Below, one piece after another: positions 16,450 to 25,369 of a stretch of DNA of 53,511 bases (positions are counted from its first letter, which is position 1; each line of letters opens with the position of its first letter). The translations under genes were made by a program, and so were the position numbers. The stretch comes from Clostridia bacterium. GTDB lineage: Bacteria; Bacillota; Clostridia; Oscillospirales; CAG-382. A model generated the notes under the pieces. That model was not told the origin of the DNA. It was given only the letters and a program-made list of their open reading frames with translations, and did no database searches. The DNA is taken from positions 1 through 53,511 of the forward strand of contig JAFYPA010000045.1 of assembly GCA_017560085.1 (NCBI GenBank). Reading direction: 5' to 3'.

Positions 16450-18024
16450 ATGAGCGATGCAGTAAAGTGCAGGGAGCTTCTGAAAAGATATTCGATTGCG
16501 CGTATTCCGTTCATAGCCATAAACACAATCGAAAGAGCAAGAACGCTGGATATACTCAAGGGGGTATCCGCAGAGCTGTCGCTTCCCTTTTACGTACATA
16601 CCCTGTCAAAGGGAATATATGACCTCGGCACGGAAAAGCCGATAAGCGACGATAAGTCCGTATACGGTGCAATAGACTTTATGAGTGAACAGATGAAGCG
16701 CAAGCAGTATATGACGCTTGTTCTCACTGAGGTTCCGGATATCAGCACGGACAATGCGGATTCAAGACAGATTCTCGACCTTGTTACGTTGGCAAATGAA
16801 TCCGGCGGTGTAATAATCGTACTGACAAACAACACCGTATGGAATCAGCTTCAGAGACTCGGAATGCTTATCAAAATTGACCTTCCGAACGAGGAGGAAA
16901 TGTACTCCATTATCAAGGAATACATAGACGATTACCGCTCCGAAATCCCGATTGAGTGGGATAATTCGGATATTCGTGAGGCGGCAAGTGCGCTCGCAGG
17001 GGTAACCCGTATTGAAGCCGAGAACGTAATTGCCTCCCTTATAGCAAACAAATGCATAAAAAAGTCGGATATGGATGAAATCAGATACGCCAAAAACAGA
17101 CTGTTTTCCGATATATCCGGCCTTGAAAAGATTGACGTCGACGAAAGCGTAAAGGATGTCGGGGGCCTTGAGGGACTCAGACGCTGGCTTAACGAAAAGA
17201 AGGAGCTACTCACACCGGAGAAGCGCGATGAGCTGAGAGCCAAGGGACTTCAGCCTCCGAGAGGTATTCTTCTTGTCGGTGTTCCGGGCTGTGGTAAATC
17301 CCTTTCCGCAAAGTCAATCTCCGCAAACTGGAAGCTTCCGCTGTACCGTCTTGATTTTGCTACCGTTCAGGGAAGCTATGTGGGACAGTCAGAGCAGCAG
17401 CTCAAGGATGCCCTGACAACGGCGGAAAACGTATCTCCGTGTATTCTGTGGATTGATGAAATAGAAAAGGGTCTGTCCGGTGCCGGCTCCTCGAATGACG
17501 GCGGCGTATCTACCCGTATGGTGGGACAGTTTTTGTTCTGGCTTCAGGAATGCAAGAAGCAGGTATTTGTTGTAGCTACGGCAAACGATGTTTCAATGCT
17601 TCCGTCAGAGCTTCTCAGAAGAGGCCGATTCGATGAGCTGTTCTTCGTTGACCTTCCCACGTCTGACGAGCGTCGCGATATTATTTCCCTTTATATGCGT
17701 AAGTATCTCAGAGTTGAGTTTGCAGGACCCTTTTCCGATAAAATCGTTGAAATAACGGACGGCTTTACCGCTGCCGACCTTGAGTCTACGGTAAGAGACC
17801 TTGCATATCGCTCCATTGCAAACAGTGAGTTTGTTCTTAATGAGGAAAATATTGTAACCGCATTCAATAATGTTGTTCCGCTTTCCCGTACAAGTCCCGA
17901 AAAAATTGAAGCAATCCGCGACTGGGGAAAGGAAAGAGCGGTTCCCGCTTCGGGAAAGCCGATTGGTGGCGAAGAGCTTTCCGTAAACAAGACAGGCCCC
18001 AGAACACGCAAGGTGCTTGTATAA
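16450..18024 (+). CDS. Ycf46-like AAA+ ATPase
   Basis: This 524-residue protein has two halves. Residues 1-215 form an ATPase-like domain without a Walker A motif (FIAINTIERARTLDIL, MTLVLTEVPDIS, GGVIIVLTNN). Residues 215-490 form an active AAA+ module: VGGLEGLRRWL, Walker A GVPGCGKS (277-284), Walker B CILWIDEIEKG (D336, E337), sensor-1 VATAND and the arginine-finger region LLRRGRFDE. This is the layout of Ycf46-type ATPases known from cyanobacteria and plastids. AAA+ proteins of this clade remodel or unfold protein assemblies using ATP. ATG 16450 has GAGAGGAG before it. It is the only enzyme of the cluster, probably its motor. Confidence 0.9.
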   Translation: MSDAVKCRELLKRYSIARIPFIAINTIERARTLDILKGVSAELSLPFYVHTLSKGIYDLGTEKPISDDKSVYGAIDFMSEQMKRKQYMTLVLTEVPDISTDNADSRQILDLVTLANESGGVIIVLTNNTVWNQLQRLGMLIKIDLPNEEEMYSIIKEYIDDYRSEIPIEWDNSDIREAASALAGVTRIEAENVIASLIANKCIKKSDMDEIRYAKNRLFSDISGLEKIDVDESVKDVGGLEGLRRWLNEKKELLTPEKRDELRAKGLQPPRGILLVGVPGCGKSLSAKSISANWKLPLYRLDFATVQGSYVGQSEQQLKDALTTAENVSPCILWIDEIEKGLSGAGSSNDGGVSTRMVGQFLFWLQECKKQVFVVATANDVSMLPSELLRRGRFDELFFVDLPTSDERRDIISLYMRKYLRVEFAGPFSDKIVEITDGFTAADLESTVRDLAYRSIANSEFVLNEENIVTAFNNVVPLSRTSPEKIEAIRDWGKERAVPASGKPIGGEELSVNKTGPRTRKVLV

Positions 18025-18189
18025 CGGTTCTGTCGTATAAGTCAAAGCATTCGTACTGTCGTAACGGAAGGTAAGGACGGTACGAGAGCCTGTGCGCCGA
18101 TGCTCCGGCGGATGTAACTTCATATACAAGAATTTTCGACGGAATTTTTAACTGATATTTGCTCCGCCGTATGAAGATTGGAGATTATT

Positions 18190-19170
18190 ATGAGATGTAA
18201 ACAATGTAATGCGATTTTAGATGACAACGCGCGCTTCTGCAGATTTTGCGGCGCTAAGGTAGAAGGCGAGGCTGCGCCCGCACCGATTCCCACACCTGTG
18301 GAGTCGGAAAGCTCTGTATCCGAAGAGCCGATTACAATGCCCGAGATTGAGGTTTCCTCGGGTACATCGGCGACGTCTGCTTCCAAAAAGAGCAATGGTC
18401 CCTCGAAGGTGCTGATTGGCGGCGTTATTGCGGTAGCTTTGATAATTGTTTTGCTGCTCTTGTTCAGAACACCCCTGTTTGGCAATCACGGGACGATTGA
18501 TACGGCATACGAAATCTCCTTAACCGAGTCGGAAGATACCAATTACGATGAATGGGCTGATTCCAACTATGAAGCAGCTACCGAGGAAGAAACGGAAGAA
18601 ACCGATATCGATATGCCTGATATAGACGACAGCTTCTTTGAATCCGAGAGAAATGAGGAGCCCGCTCCGGAGGAGCCTGAACCCGAGGAACCCGCTCATG
18701 AGGAGGAGCCTGAGGCTGAGGAAGCTGAGGAAACCGAGGAAGAGGAGTCCAACGAGGACAGAGATACAAATGACCGTCTTGTTATTGCCACGGGCGGACT
18801 CAGACTTCGCGATCAGCCGAATCTCAGCGGTAAAAAGCTTGCGCTTATTCCGGACGGAACCATCATAACCGTTGAAGGTGAATACGATGGCTGGGCGTAT
18901 ACCCGTTACGAAGGAAAGTACGGCTGGTGCTCAAGCGAATTTCTTTTCTATCCGTCAAGATATTCTCTTGTGACTCTGTACAGTGCAAGAGTAACCTCGC
19001 AGTCGGGAATAGAGCTTATAACCGACAAATATATCGGCTCAAGAAAGGCCAAGACAACCATCCCCTATGAGGAAACCGTGCGGGTATACGAGATAGACGG
19101 AAAAAATGCCTTTGTTTCGTACAGAGGAATTTACGGCTGGTGTTCAACTGAGTATCTCAGAAGAAGATAA
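18190..19170 (+). CDS. Zinc-ribbon, single-TM, double SH3 protein
   Basis: This 326-residue protein starts with a zinc ribbon (CKQC...FCRFCG; C3, C6, C17, C20), then a Ser/Pro-rich linker and one TM (about 76-98, VLIGGVIAVALIIVLLLLF). A long Glu/Pro acidic spacer (about 110-190) leads to two bacterial SH3-like domains (GGLRLRDQPNLSGKK...GWCSSEFL and VTSQSGIEL...GWCSTEYL). The ribbon should be cytoplasmic and the SH3 domains outside, where they could bind peptidoglycan. GGAG lies 6 nt before the ATG. It resembles the first zinc-ribbon protein of the cluster in its head and could link the cytoplasmic ATPase to the wall. Confidence 0.88.
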   Translation: MRCKQCNAILDDNARFCRFCGAKVEGEAAPAPIPTPVESESSVSEEPITMPEIEVSSGTSATSASKKSNGPSKVLIGGVIAVALIIVLLLLFRTPLFGNHGTIDTAYEISLTESEDTNYDEWADSNYEAATEEETEETDIDMPDIDDSFFESERNEEPAPEEPEPEEPAHEEEPEAEEAEETEEEESNEDRDTNDRLVIATGGLRLRDQPNLSGKKLALIPDGTIITVEGEYDGWAYTRYEGKYGWCSSEFLFYPSRYSLVTLYSARVTSQSGIELITDKYIGSRKAKTTIPYEETVRVYEIDGKNAFVSYRGIYGWCSTEYLRRR

Positions 19171-19186
19171 GATGGAGTGATGAATT

Positions 19187-19921
19187 TTGACTAAGAAATT
19201 ATGGGTGCTCGTTTCAGGGGTATTTGCAGTATTGATATTTATGCCGGTTGTCGTTGCCGCAATATCCGGAGCCAGCAGTGCCTTTAATCCTGAAGCTTTA
19301 GCCGAAGCAATGTTTGAAGCACTGAAGAACATCCCTTTGTTCGGATTTGTTGTTGAGCTGATTACTTATGAAACACCGAGTGTTTTCACTTTCAAATCGC
19401 TTTTAGATATAGCGCAAGAGACCGCCACACTTATAGTGATTTTTCTTGTCGGAGACAAGGCTGCGGATTTCTTTTCCAATATGTACGAAACCGAGATGTT
19501 TAACAAGAAAAATTTTTTGGATAAAGTTATACTTTTACCTGTTATAAAGCTGTCAATAGATATTGCTGTCAGATTTGTCGTTGTACTGATACTCTCGTTT
19601 ATAGCAATCTATTCCGAAAAGATTGGAGGACCCGTTCCCAGTATGTGTCTGATATACGGTATCCTGATAGTTTCAATAATGATAACCCTTTTTGGCAATG
19701 GTTTCAAGGTGGGGATAACTGTTGTCGAAATGTTAATTCCCATTATCAGTGCAATAAATATTATGGCACTGTGTCTGGCAGTTTTTGGAGCCTTTAACGG
19801 GATGGGTAACAGAAAATGGATTGGTGCGGGACTTTGTGCGTTTATCGGTGTTGTGGCCTGGATAGGAATGTTTATTTTGAAGAAATACGTTAAGAATAAA
19901 AAGAACGAGGCAAAGAAGTAA
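19187..19921 (+). CDS. Polytopic membrane protein of the AAA+ cluster
   Basis: This 244-residue protein has about five or six hydrophobic segments (about 7-28, 50-70, 75-97, 120-145, 155-180 and 185-240) and a Lys-rich C-terminus. No family is recognised and no transport motif is visible. The start is TTG at 19187, supported by GGAG 9 nt upstream; the next in-frame ATG falls inside the first TM. It is 16 bp after the SH3 protein gene, so it probably belongs to the same transcript. It might be a channel or scaffold subunit of the system. Confidence 0.8.
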   Translation: MTKKLWVLVSGVFAVLIFMPVVVAAISGASSAFNPEALAEAMFEALKNIPLFGFVVELITYETPSVFTFKSLLDIAQETATLIVIFLVGDKAADFFSNMYETEMFNKKNFLDKVILLPVIKLSIDIAVRFVVVLILSFIAIYSEKIGGPVPSMCLIYGILIVSIMITLFGNGFKVGITVVEMLIPIISAINIMALCLAVFGAFNGMGNRKWIGAGLCAFIGVVAWIGMFILKKYVKNKKNEAKK

Positions 19922-19974
19922 CCGAACAGTGATAAATGTTTTTGCAAGAAATTACAGATGACAGGAGAAAGAAT

Positions 19975-20481
19975 ATGCCAAAGCCAATGCTGATACGCCC
20001 TCAGGTACAAACCGAAACGCAGACTCAGACGAATTCGATTCTGAGCACCACGCAGGAACGGAAGCAGACACAACAGACACAGCAGATTGACAAAATGAAG
20101 CTGGACAGACTTCTGCGTAAGCCCCGTTCAAAGGGATATATGCAGACAATGACCAAGCTTGACAGCGGAGGTCACGTTCACAACAAAAAGCAGGTAGATG
20201 ATATAATCGGAGCCATCAGCGAGGAATTTCCCGATATCGAAATGACAGGAATTCTGCTCGGGGTTGTTTCGACATGTTTTCTCGGCGAGCCCTACGAGGT
20301 GCACACTCTCGATATAACAGGTCAGATTATTGAGCATTTCAAAAGAGGACAGCCCCTTCCGGGACTGTTGGAAAATGCCCGTTCGCTTGCAATCCGGGGC
20401 GGATATGCTTTTATTGAGGTATACATAGACTGTTGCAGGGCTGTAAGTCCGAGCGGTGCTGTTTCCGTAATAAACTTCTGA
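19975..20481 (+). CDS. 168-aa hypothetical protein, last gene of the AAA+ cluster
   Basis: The first 45 residues are Gln/Thr-rich and low in complexity (QTETQTQTNSIL, QERKQTQQTQQIDKMK). Residues 60-168 look like a compact alpha/beta domain (VDDIIGAISEEFPDIEMTGILLGVVSTC...HTLDITGQIIEHFKRGQPLPG...YAFIEVYIDC). No family is recognised, and there is no TM or signal. ATG 19975 is chosen for the ACAGGAGAAAG upstream; the frame is open back to 19936. It follows the membrane protein by 53 bp and precedes a terminator, so it appears to close the cluster. Confidence 0.8.
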   Translation: MPKPMLIRPQVQTETQTQTNSILSTTQERKQTQQTQQIDKMKLDRLLRKPRSKGYMQTMTKLDSGGHVHNKKQVDDIIGAISEEFPDIEMTGILLGVVSTCFLGEPYEVHTLDITGQIIEHFKRGQPLPGLLENARSLAIRGGYAFIEVYIDCCRAVSPSGAVSVINF

Positions 20482-20502
20482 TTTTACCGGATAAAAAAAG
20501 TA

Positions 20503-20539
20503 AAGCACTCACGAAATACTCGCGAGTGCTTATTTTTTA
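20503..20539. terminator. Bidirectional terminator closing the AAA+ cluster and spoVT
   Basis: AAGCACTC (20503-20510) pairs with GAGTGCTT (20524-20531), followed by a run of T. A-run 20493-20499 gives the minus-strand T-run. The spoVT stop lies within the plus-strand T-run. Confidence 0.9.
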
Positions 20540-21079
20540 TTCCATCTGCTTTCCGAGGAACACCGCCGCTGTCTGTATAAGCTTGGTTTCCACATCGGAG
20601 GGGTACGCATCCTGCCCCTCGGGGAGCACGGACATTACCACGCCGATAATGTCGCCCTCGGATATGACAGGCATCGCGCAGGAAACGGTAAGTCTGTCGT
20701 TACCCTCAAGGGCGGGTACGTCCTTGCCGTTTTTTTCTCTCACGTAAAGAGAACGGTTTTCGCAGATGCTTTCCATTTCACCGGATATTTTCTTATCGGT
20801 GCATTCCTTCTTGGGGAGTCCCGCAAAGGCGACAACCGTATCTCTGTCGCAGATAAGAATGGGATAATTGCAGGTGCGGTAAAGGGTTTCCGCATACTGT
20901 GTGGCAAAGCCGGAAAGCTCGCCTATGGGTGAATACTTCTTGAAAATCACCTCACCGTCACGGTCGGTGAAAATTTCCAGAGGATCGCCCTCACGGATTC
21001 TCATAGTTCTTCTTATTTCTTTGGGTATAACAACACGACCGAGGTCGTCAATTCTTCTTACAATTCCCGTAGCTTTCAT
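20537..21079 (-). CDS. spoVT: Stage V sporulation protein T (AbrB/SpoVT-type regulator)
   Basis: This 180-residue protein is the normal SpoVT length. The N-terminal swapped-hairpin AbrB DNA-binding domain is MKATGIVRRIDDLGRVVIPK...IRRTMRIREGDPLEIF. The C-terminal GAF-like domain runs from about residue 60 to the end (CDRDTVVAFAGLPKKE, VSCAMPVISEGDIIGVVMS). In Bacillus it modulates forespore sigma-G genes late in sporulation. ATG 21079 (minus strand) has AAAGGAG before it; the frame is open upstream to 21205 without a ribosome binding site. Its presence suggests an endospore-forming lineage, or one that has kept the regulator. The AAA+ cluster converges on it. Confidence 0.93.
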   Translation of the reverse strand: MKATGIVRRIDDLGRVVIPKEIRRTMRIREGDPLEIFTDRDGEVIFKKYSPIGELSGFATQYAETLYRTCNYPILICDRDTVVAFAGLPKKECTDKKISGEMESICENRSLYVREKNGKDVPALEGNDRLTVSCAMPVISEGDIIGVVMSVLPEGQDAYPSDVETKLIQTAAVFLGKQME

Positions 21080-21294
21080 ATTATAAATCTCCTTTGTTTT
21101 CTGTTTCATCGGGTGCGGAGTTAGTTTGTGCAAGTGAGGGATATTTATGTAAGGAAAATGATGGGAAGCGTTAATTTTTCGATAAATTTGTATCCATTTT
21201 TTCACCCGATTTTCTTTTTCTTGATGTAAGATTATTATACCACGAAGTTGTCGATTTTCTACACTATTCTATGAATAAGCCGAAATATTGTCCT

Positions 21295-22137
21295 TTACTC
21301 CTTAACCCTCCTGAACCCCCTCGGCGCAACCCCGAACCTTTCATTGAACCTCCGATAAAACCACGAAAGATTGTCAAATCCCGCCTCAAGGCTTACCTCC
21401 AGAATTGAAAGATTGGTGTTCTTCAAGAGATTTGCCGCATAGTTAAGCCTTATTTCGCACAGATATTCCGACGGTGTGATGCCGAGATTCCGCTTGAATA
21501 CCCTTGAAATGTGCTCCTTGCTCTTGCCGCAGATTGCACACATATCGGGCTTGCTTTCACGAAAGACCGACGGCTTCTTCAGCTCCTCGCACAGGTACTC
21601 AAACCACGCGGAAAATCCGCTTTCGCTGACCGTGTATTTTGAAAAATACTTTGAGAATACATCAAAAAGCACACTCTTCATTTTGAGTATCTTCTCTGCG
21701 GAATCCGTGTATGATGCGGTGTTTATGCTCTGAAGAGTGTAAATCAGCCTTTCCGTTTCCTTGAGCGGAAGTCTTACGCACGGAGGAAGGGGCGAGCTTT
21801 TAAGGAGACCTACATTACAGCCCCCATCGAGATAGGCAAACAGGCTGTCGCATATTTCCGAGGTGAAGGCAAGGTTTGCTATACTGAAGCTTTCCTCTCT
21901 GTAATAGGACAAAACGTGGGTGTCGTCCGGGCGGATGAACAGTAAATCGCCCTTTTCAAGAAGTATTTTCTCACCGTTTACATTGTGATATACCTTGCCG
22001 TCCGCTATGAGAAATACCTCGTAATAGTCGTGGTAGTGGCAGACAAGTCTTTCGGTGCTGCTGATGATGTATCTGTATAAAAATCCCGTGGAGGCATCGG
22101 TGTGCCATTTTGCAAGCAGCTGCTTTGCGTTGTTCAT
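21295..22137 (-). CDS. AraC family regulator divergent from the alpha-mannosidase
   Basis: This 280-residue protein has an N-terminal cupin sensor (CHYHDYYEVFLIADGKVYHN followed by EKGDLLFIRPDDTHVLSYY, about 33-80) and a C-terminal AraC helix-turn-helix pair (MCAICGKSKEHISRVFKRNL, LSILEVSLEAGFDNLSWFYRRF...APRGFRR, about 195-280). CGGAGGAA precedes the ATG. It is divergent from the GH38 gene with 128 bp between them, the usual layout for a local activator responding to the released sugar. A 13-bp direct repeat in the shared region is a candidate binding site. Confidence 0.92.
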   Translation of the reverse strand: MNNAKQLLAKWHTDASTGFLYRYIISSTERLVCHYHDYYEVFLIADGKVYHNVNGEKILLEKGDLLFIRPDDTHVLSYYREESFSIANLAFTSEICDSLFAYLDGGCNVGLLKSSPLPPCVRLPLKETERLIYTLQSINTASYTDSAEKILKMKSVLFDVFSKYFSKYTVSESGFSAWFEYLCEELKKPSVFRESKPDMCAICGKSKEHISRVFKRNLGITPSEYLCEIRLNYAANLLKNTNLSILEVSLEAGFDNLSWFYRRFNERFGVAPRGFRRVKE

Positions 22138-22167
22138 GTGTGATTCCTCCGTGATTGTTTCTTTATG

Positions 22168-22244
22168 ATATCAATATACTACAATTTTTAAAGCATGTCA
22201 ATAGAAGAATAAATTATTATTTTGTTATATAATATCAATATACT
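22168..22244. promoter_or_regulatory. Divergent promoters with 13-bp direct repeat (candidate AraC operator)
   Basis: ATATCAATATACT occurs at 22168-22180 and again at 22232-22244, 64 bp apart (about six helical turns). On the minus strand the first copy contains the -10 TATATT of the araC promoter, whose -35 TTGACA is at 22202-22197 (17-bp spacer). The second copy overlaps the possible -10 elements of the mannosidase gene (TATAAT 22228-22233 or TATACT 22239-22244), which lack a good -35. That fits activator dependence. Confidence 0.55.
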
Positions 22245-22265
22245 GAATTTATCGGAGGAATACAA

Positions 22266-25200
22266 ATGAACAAATTCTTCTCAAGCAAGGTGGTAAAGAC
22301 ACTTGAAGCTCTTGCAAACGAAATATACAAAATCGTATACACCGAAAAGGAATGGTACTACGGTGAATGCGACTACAAGGGCGAAAAATATATCCCCGAT
22401 GCTTCTCTTGCAACCGAATTGAAGGTTGCTCCCTTTGAGTGCAGCGGCTATGATACCCATTTTATCGTAAGAAATACCCTCGATATCCCAAAGGCGGGCG
22501 AGGGCAACGAAACCGTGCTTCGCATAAAGACGGGCAGAGAGGGTCAGTGGGACTCCTTAAATCCCCAGTTTATTCTTTATGTTGACGGCAAAATGGTGCA
22601 GGGTATGGACGTAAACCATACCGAATCCGTAATCGACAGCGGTAAGCACGACATTCTTGTGTACGGCTACACGGGAATGCGACTTGACAGTCAGACCTTC
22701 CCCTTCAGCATTGACATATGCGAGATAAACAAGCTCTGCGAAAAGGTATGGTACGATATCCGCATAGCTCACGAATGCTTCCTGAATCTTTCGGAGCATT
22801 CCGTGGAGAGGGCAAACCTTTACAGAAGCCTCGAGTATGCGATGAATATGATAGACCTTTCCTCTATAGGAAGCAGGGAATTCTATGACAGCCTCGCCCT
22901 TGCATCCGAATATATGGACAAAAACATATTCTGCGGAACCAAAAACGGCGTCGAGGTGTATCAGATAGGTCATACCCACATAGACGTTGCGTGGCTCTGG
23001 ACTCTTGCACAGACCGAGGAAAAGGCGCAGAGAAGCTTTGCGACGGTTATAAAGTTTATGGAGCAGTACCCCGACTATATCTTTATGTCAAGCCAGCCTC
23101 AGCTTTATAAATACGTCAAGAACTCCGCTCCCGACCTTTACGAAAAGATAAAGAAGGCAGTAAAGGAAGGCAGATGGGAGCCCGAGGGAGCGATGTGGCT
23201 TGAGGCGGATTGTAACGTCACAAGCGGTGAAAGCTTTGTAAGACAGATTATCCACGGCAAGGACTTTTTCAAAAACGAATTCGGTACGGACAGCCATGTT
23301 CTCTGGCTTCCCGATGTTTTCGGCTACAGTGCGGCTCTTCCGCAGATACTTAAAAAGTGCGGTGTGGATACCTTTGTCACAAGTAAAATCGGCTGGAACG
23401 AATCCAACAAAATGCCCTACGATGCATTTATGTGGGAGGGTATAGACGGCTCGGAAATCTTCACCTATTTTATGACGGCGTGCAACAAGCAGAAGGAATA
23501 CGATACACAGTGGATGTCAACCTATGTTGCATCAACCCTTCCCTCAATGGCGGTGGGTGCGTGGGAAAGATTCCAGCAGAAGGAATACTCCAACAAGGCA
23601 CTTGTAACCTACGGCAGAGGCGACGGTGGCGGAGGTCCCACAAAGGACGACCTTGAATTCGCAAAGAGACTTACAAGAGGCGTTGACGGAATTCCGCAGT
23701 ACAAGCTCCGTAAATCGGGAGAATTTCTGGAGAAGCTCCGTGCGGACTTTGACAGAAGCTCCGAGCTTTTAAGGAAAAAGCCCCGCTGGGTAGGTGAGCT
23801 TTATCTTGAGTTCCACAGAGGTACTTATACCTCCATCGCCAAGCTTAAAAAGCAGATGAGAAAGAACGAAATTCTCCTTCGCCGTGACGAGGCTCTTTCA
23901 AGTACGGCAAGCGTTCTTTTAGGTAAGCCCTATCCCGCAGCCGAGCTTTATGATAATTGGGAAACCGTATGCCTCAATCAGTTCCACGATATTCTTCCCG
24001 GCTCGTCCATTTTCCAGGTGTACGAGGACAGCGACAGGCAGATGAAGGCGGTTTCCGATTTCGGTACAGAGCTTGAAAACAGTGTGCTTTCCGAAATTGC
24101 GGACAATATTTCCCGTGACAGCGGTATTGTGGTTTACAACTCCACATCCTTTAAGTCAAGCGGTGTTGCGGAAATAGACGGCAAGAAGTTCATAGCTAAA
24201 GATGTCCCCGCATACGGCTGGTGTACGATTAAGGAAGCGGATTTTGAAAACACCGTTATCGCAAGGGACAAGACCCTTGAGAATAAGTTCTTTATTGTTA
24301 AATTCGATGACAACGGCAACATCTGCTCTCTCTTTGACAAGCGACAGAATAAGGAATATGTAAAGAAGAACGAGGTAATAAACAAGCTTGAAATCTCCGA
24401 GGACTACCCAAGAGCGTACGATGCGTGGGAGCTTACCGACTACTACAAGCAGAAGACCTACGACATAAACGATGTTGCATCCTTCGAGACAATAGAAAAC
24501 GGCGTAGCGAAGGGCTTTAAGATTGTGAGAAATTATCAGAGCTCCACAATCACGCAGAAGATATGGCTTTACTCCGATGCTATCGACAGAATCGACGTAG
24601 AAAACGAAATTGACTGGAAGGAGGAGCACAAGATTCTCAAGGCGTCCTTCCCCGTAAATGTTCACGCAAACGAGGCTACATACGAAATTCAGTTCGGTAA
24701 CGTAAAGAGACCGACCCATTCCAACACATCCTGGGATGCGGCAAAGTTCGAGGTCTGCGCTCACAAGTATGCGGACATTTCGGATAACGGAAGCGGTTTT
24801 GCAATCCTTAACGACTGCAAGTACGGTCACAGTGCGGAGGGAAGCACACTCAAGCTTACTCTTCTCAAGTGCGCAACCTATCCCAATCCGCAGGCGGATA
24901 AGCACTTCCACAGCTTTACCTATTCAATTTATCCTCACTTGGGCTCATTCGAGAATTCGGATACCGTAAAGGAAGCATACCTTCTCAACTCTCCCATAAC
25001 CGCATTCTATGCAAAGGGAAATGCAAGCAAGCTTCCCGAGTGCTACTCCTTTGTTTCCTGCAAGGATAACAACATCGTAATCGAAACGGTAAAGAAGGCT
25101 GAAAAGTCCGACGATATTATCGTAAGATTCTACGACACCTTCGACAAGGCTGTCAGCACGGAGCTTGATTTCGGCTTTGATGTTGAAAAGGCTTATCTTA

Positions 25201-25310
25201 CCGATATGCTTGAAAACGAAATTTGTCCTCTTGAGATTCGTGACGGCAAGGTGCTTGTTGAGGTTGGCAACTTTGAAATCTGTACGGTTAAGGCTTGTCC
25301 GAAGAAGTAA
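22266..25310 (+). CDS. GH38 family alpha-mannosidase
   Basis: This 1014-residue cytosolic enzyme hydrolyses alpha-mannosides. The catalytic barrel carries the zinc motif GHTHIDVAWLW (H238, D240) and the nucleophile in LWLPDVFGYSAALPQ (D350). GRGDGGGGPTKDDLE (about 450-463) follows, then NQFHDILPGSS with the fourth zinc ligand H574. A helical linker and C-terminal beta-sandwich domains follow, with the family blocks NKFFIVKFDDNGNICSLFDK and a late HSFTYSIYPH. There is no signal peptide, so the substrate must be imported. CGGAGGA precedes the ATG. It is controlled from the divergent region shared with the AraC regulator. The length is normal for the bacterial family. Confidence 0.95.
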   Translation: MNKFFSSKVVKTLEALANEIYKIVYTEKEWYYGECDYKGEKYIPDASLATELKVAPFECSGYDTHFIVRNTLDIPKAGEGNETVLRIKTGREGQWDSLNPQFILYVDGKMVQGMDVNHTESVIDSGKHDILVYGYTGMRLDSQTFPFSIDICEINKLCEKVWYDIRIAHECFLNLSEHSVERANLYRSLEYAMNMIDLSSIGSREFYDSLALASEYMDKNIFCGTKNGVEVYQIGHTHIDVAWLWTLAQTEEKAQRSFATVIKFMEQYPDYIFMSSQPQLYKYVKNSAPDLYEKIKKAVKEGRWEPEGAMWLEADCNVTSGESFVRQIIHGKDFFKNEFGTDSHVLWLPDVFGYSAALPQILKKCGVDTFVTSKIGWNESNKMPYDAFMWEGIDGSEIFTYFMTACNKQKEYDTQWMSTYVASTLPSMAVGAWERFQQKEYSNKALVTYGRGDGGGGPTKDDLEFAKRLTRGVDGIPQYKLRKSGEFLEKLRADFDRSSELLRKKPRWVGELYLEFHRGTYTSIAKLKKQMRKNEILLRRDEALSSTASVLLGKPYPAAELYDNWETVCLNQFHDILPGSSIFQVYEDSDRQMKAVSDFGTELENSVLSEIADNISRDSGIVVYNSTSFKSSGVAEIDGKKFIAKDVPAYGWCTIKEADFENTVIARDKTLENKFFIVKFDDNGNICSLFDKRQNKEYVKKNEVINKLEISEDYPRAYDAWELTDYYKQKTYDINDVASFETIENGVAKGFKIVRNYQSSTITQKIWLYSDAIDRIDVENEIDWKEEHKILKASFPVNVHANEATYEIQFGNVKRPTHSNTSWDAAKFEVCAHKYADISDNGSGFAILNDCKYGHSAEGSTLKLTLLKCATYPNPQADKHFHSFTYSIYPHLGSFENSDTVKEAYLLNSPITAFYAKGNASKLPECYSFVSCKDNNIVIETVKKAEKSDDIIVRFYDTFDKAVSTELDFGFDVEKAYLTDMLENEICPLEIRDGKVLVEVGNFEICTVKACPKK

Positions 25311-25369
25311 TTCTCTGTAAATTATAAAATCAAGGGATTTCGGCAAAATTCGCATATTGAATAAAAAAC

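Noticed and set aside
13502..20481. Prophage or phage-derived module
   Set aside because: No integrase, portal, terminase or tail genes, and no att-like repeats flank the cluster; only an AAA+ ATPase and membrane proteins are present.
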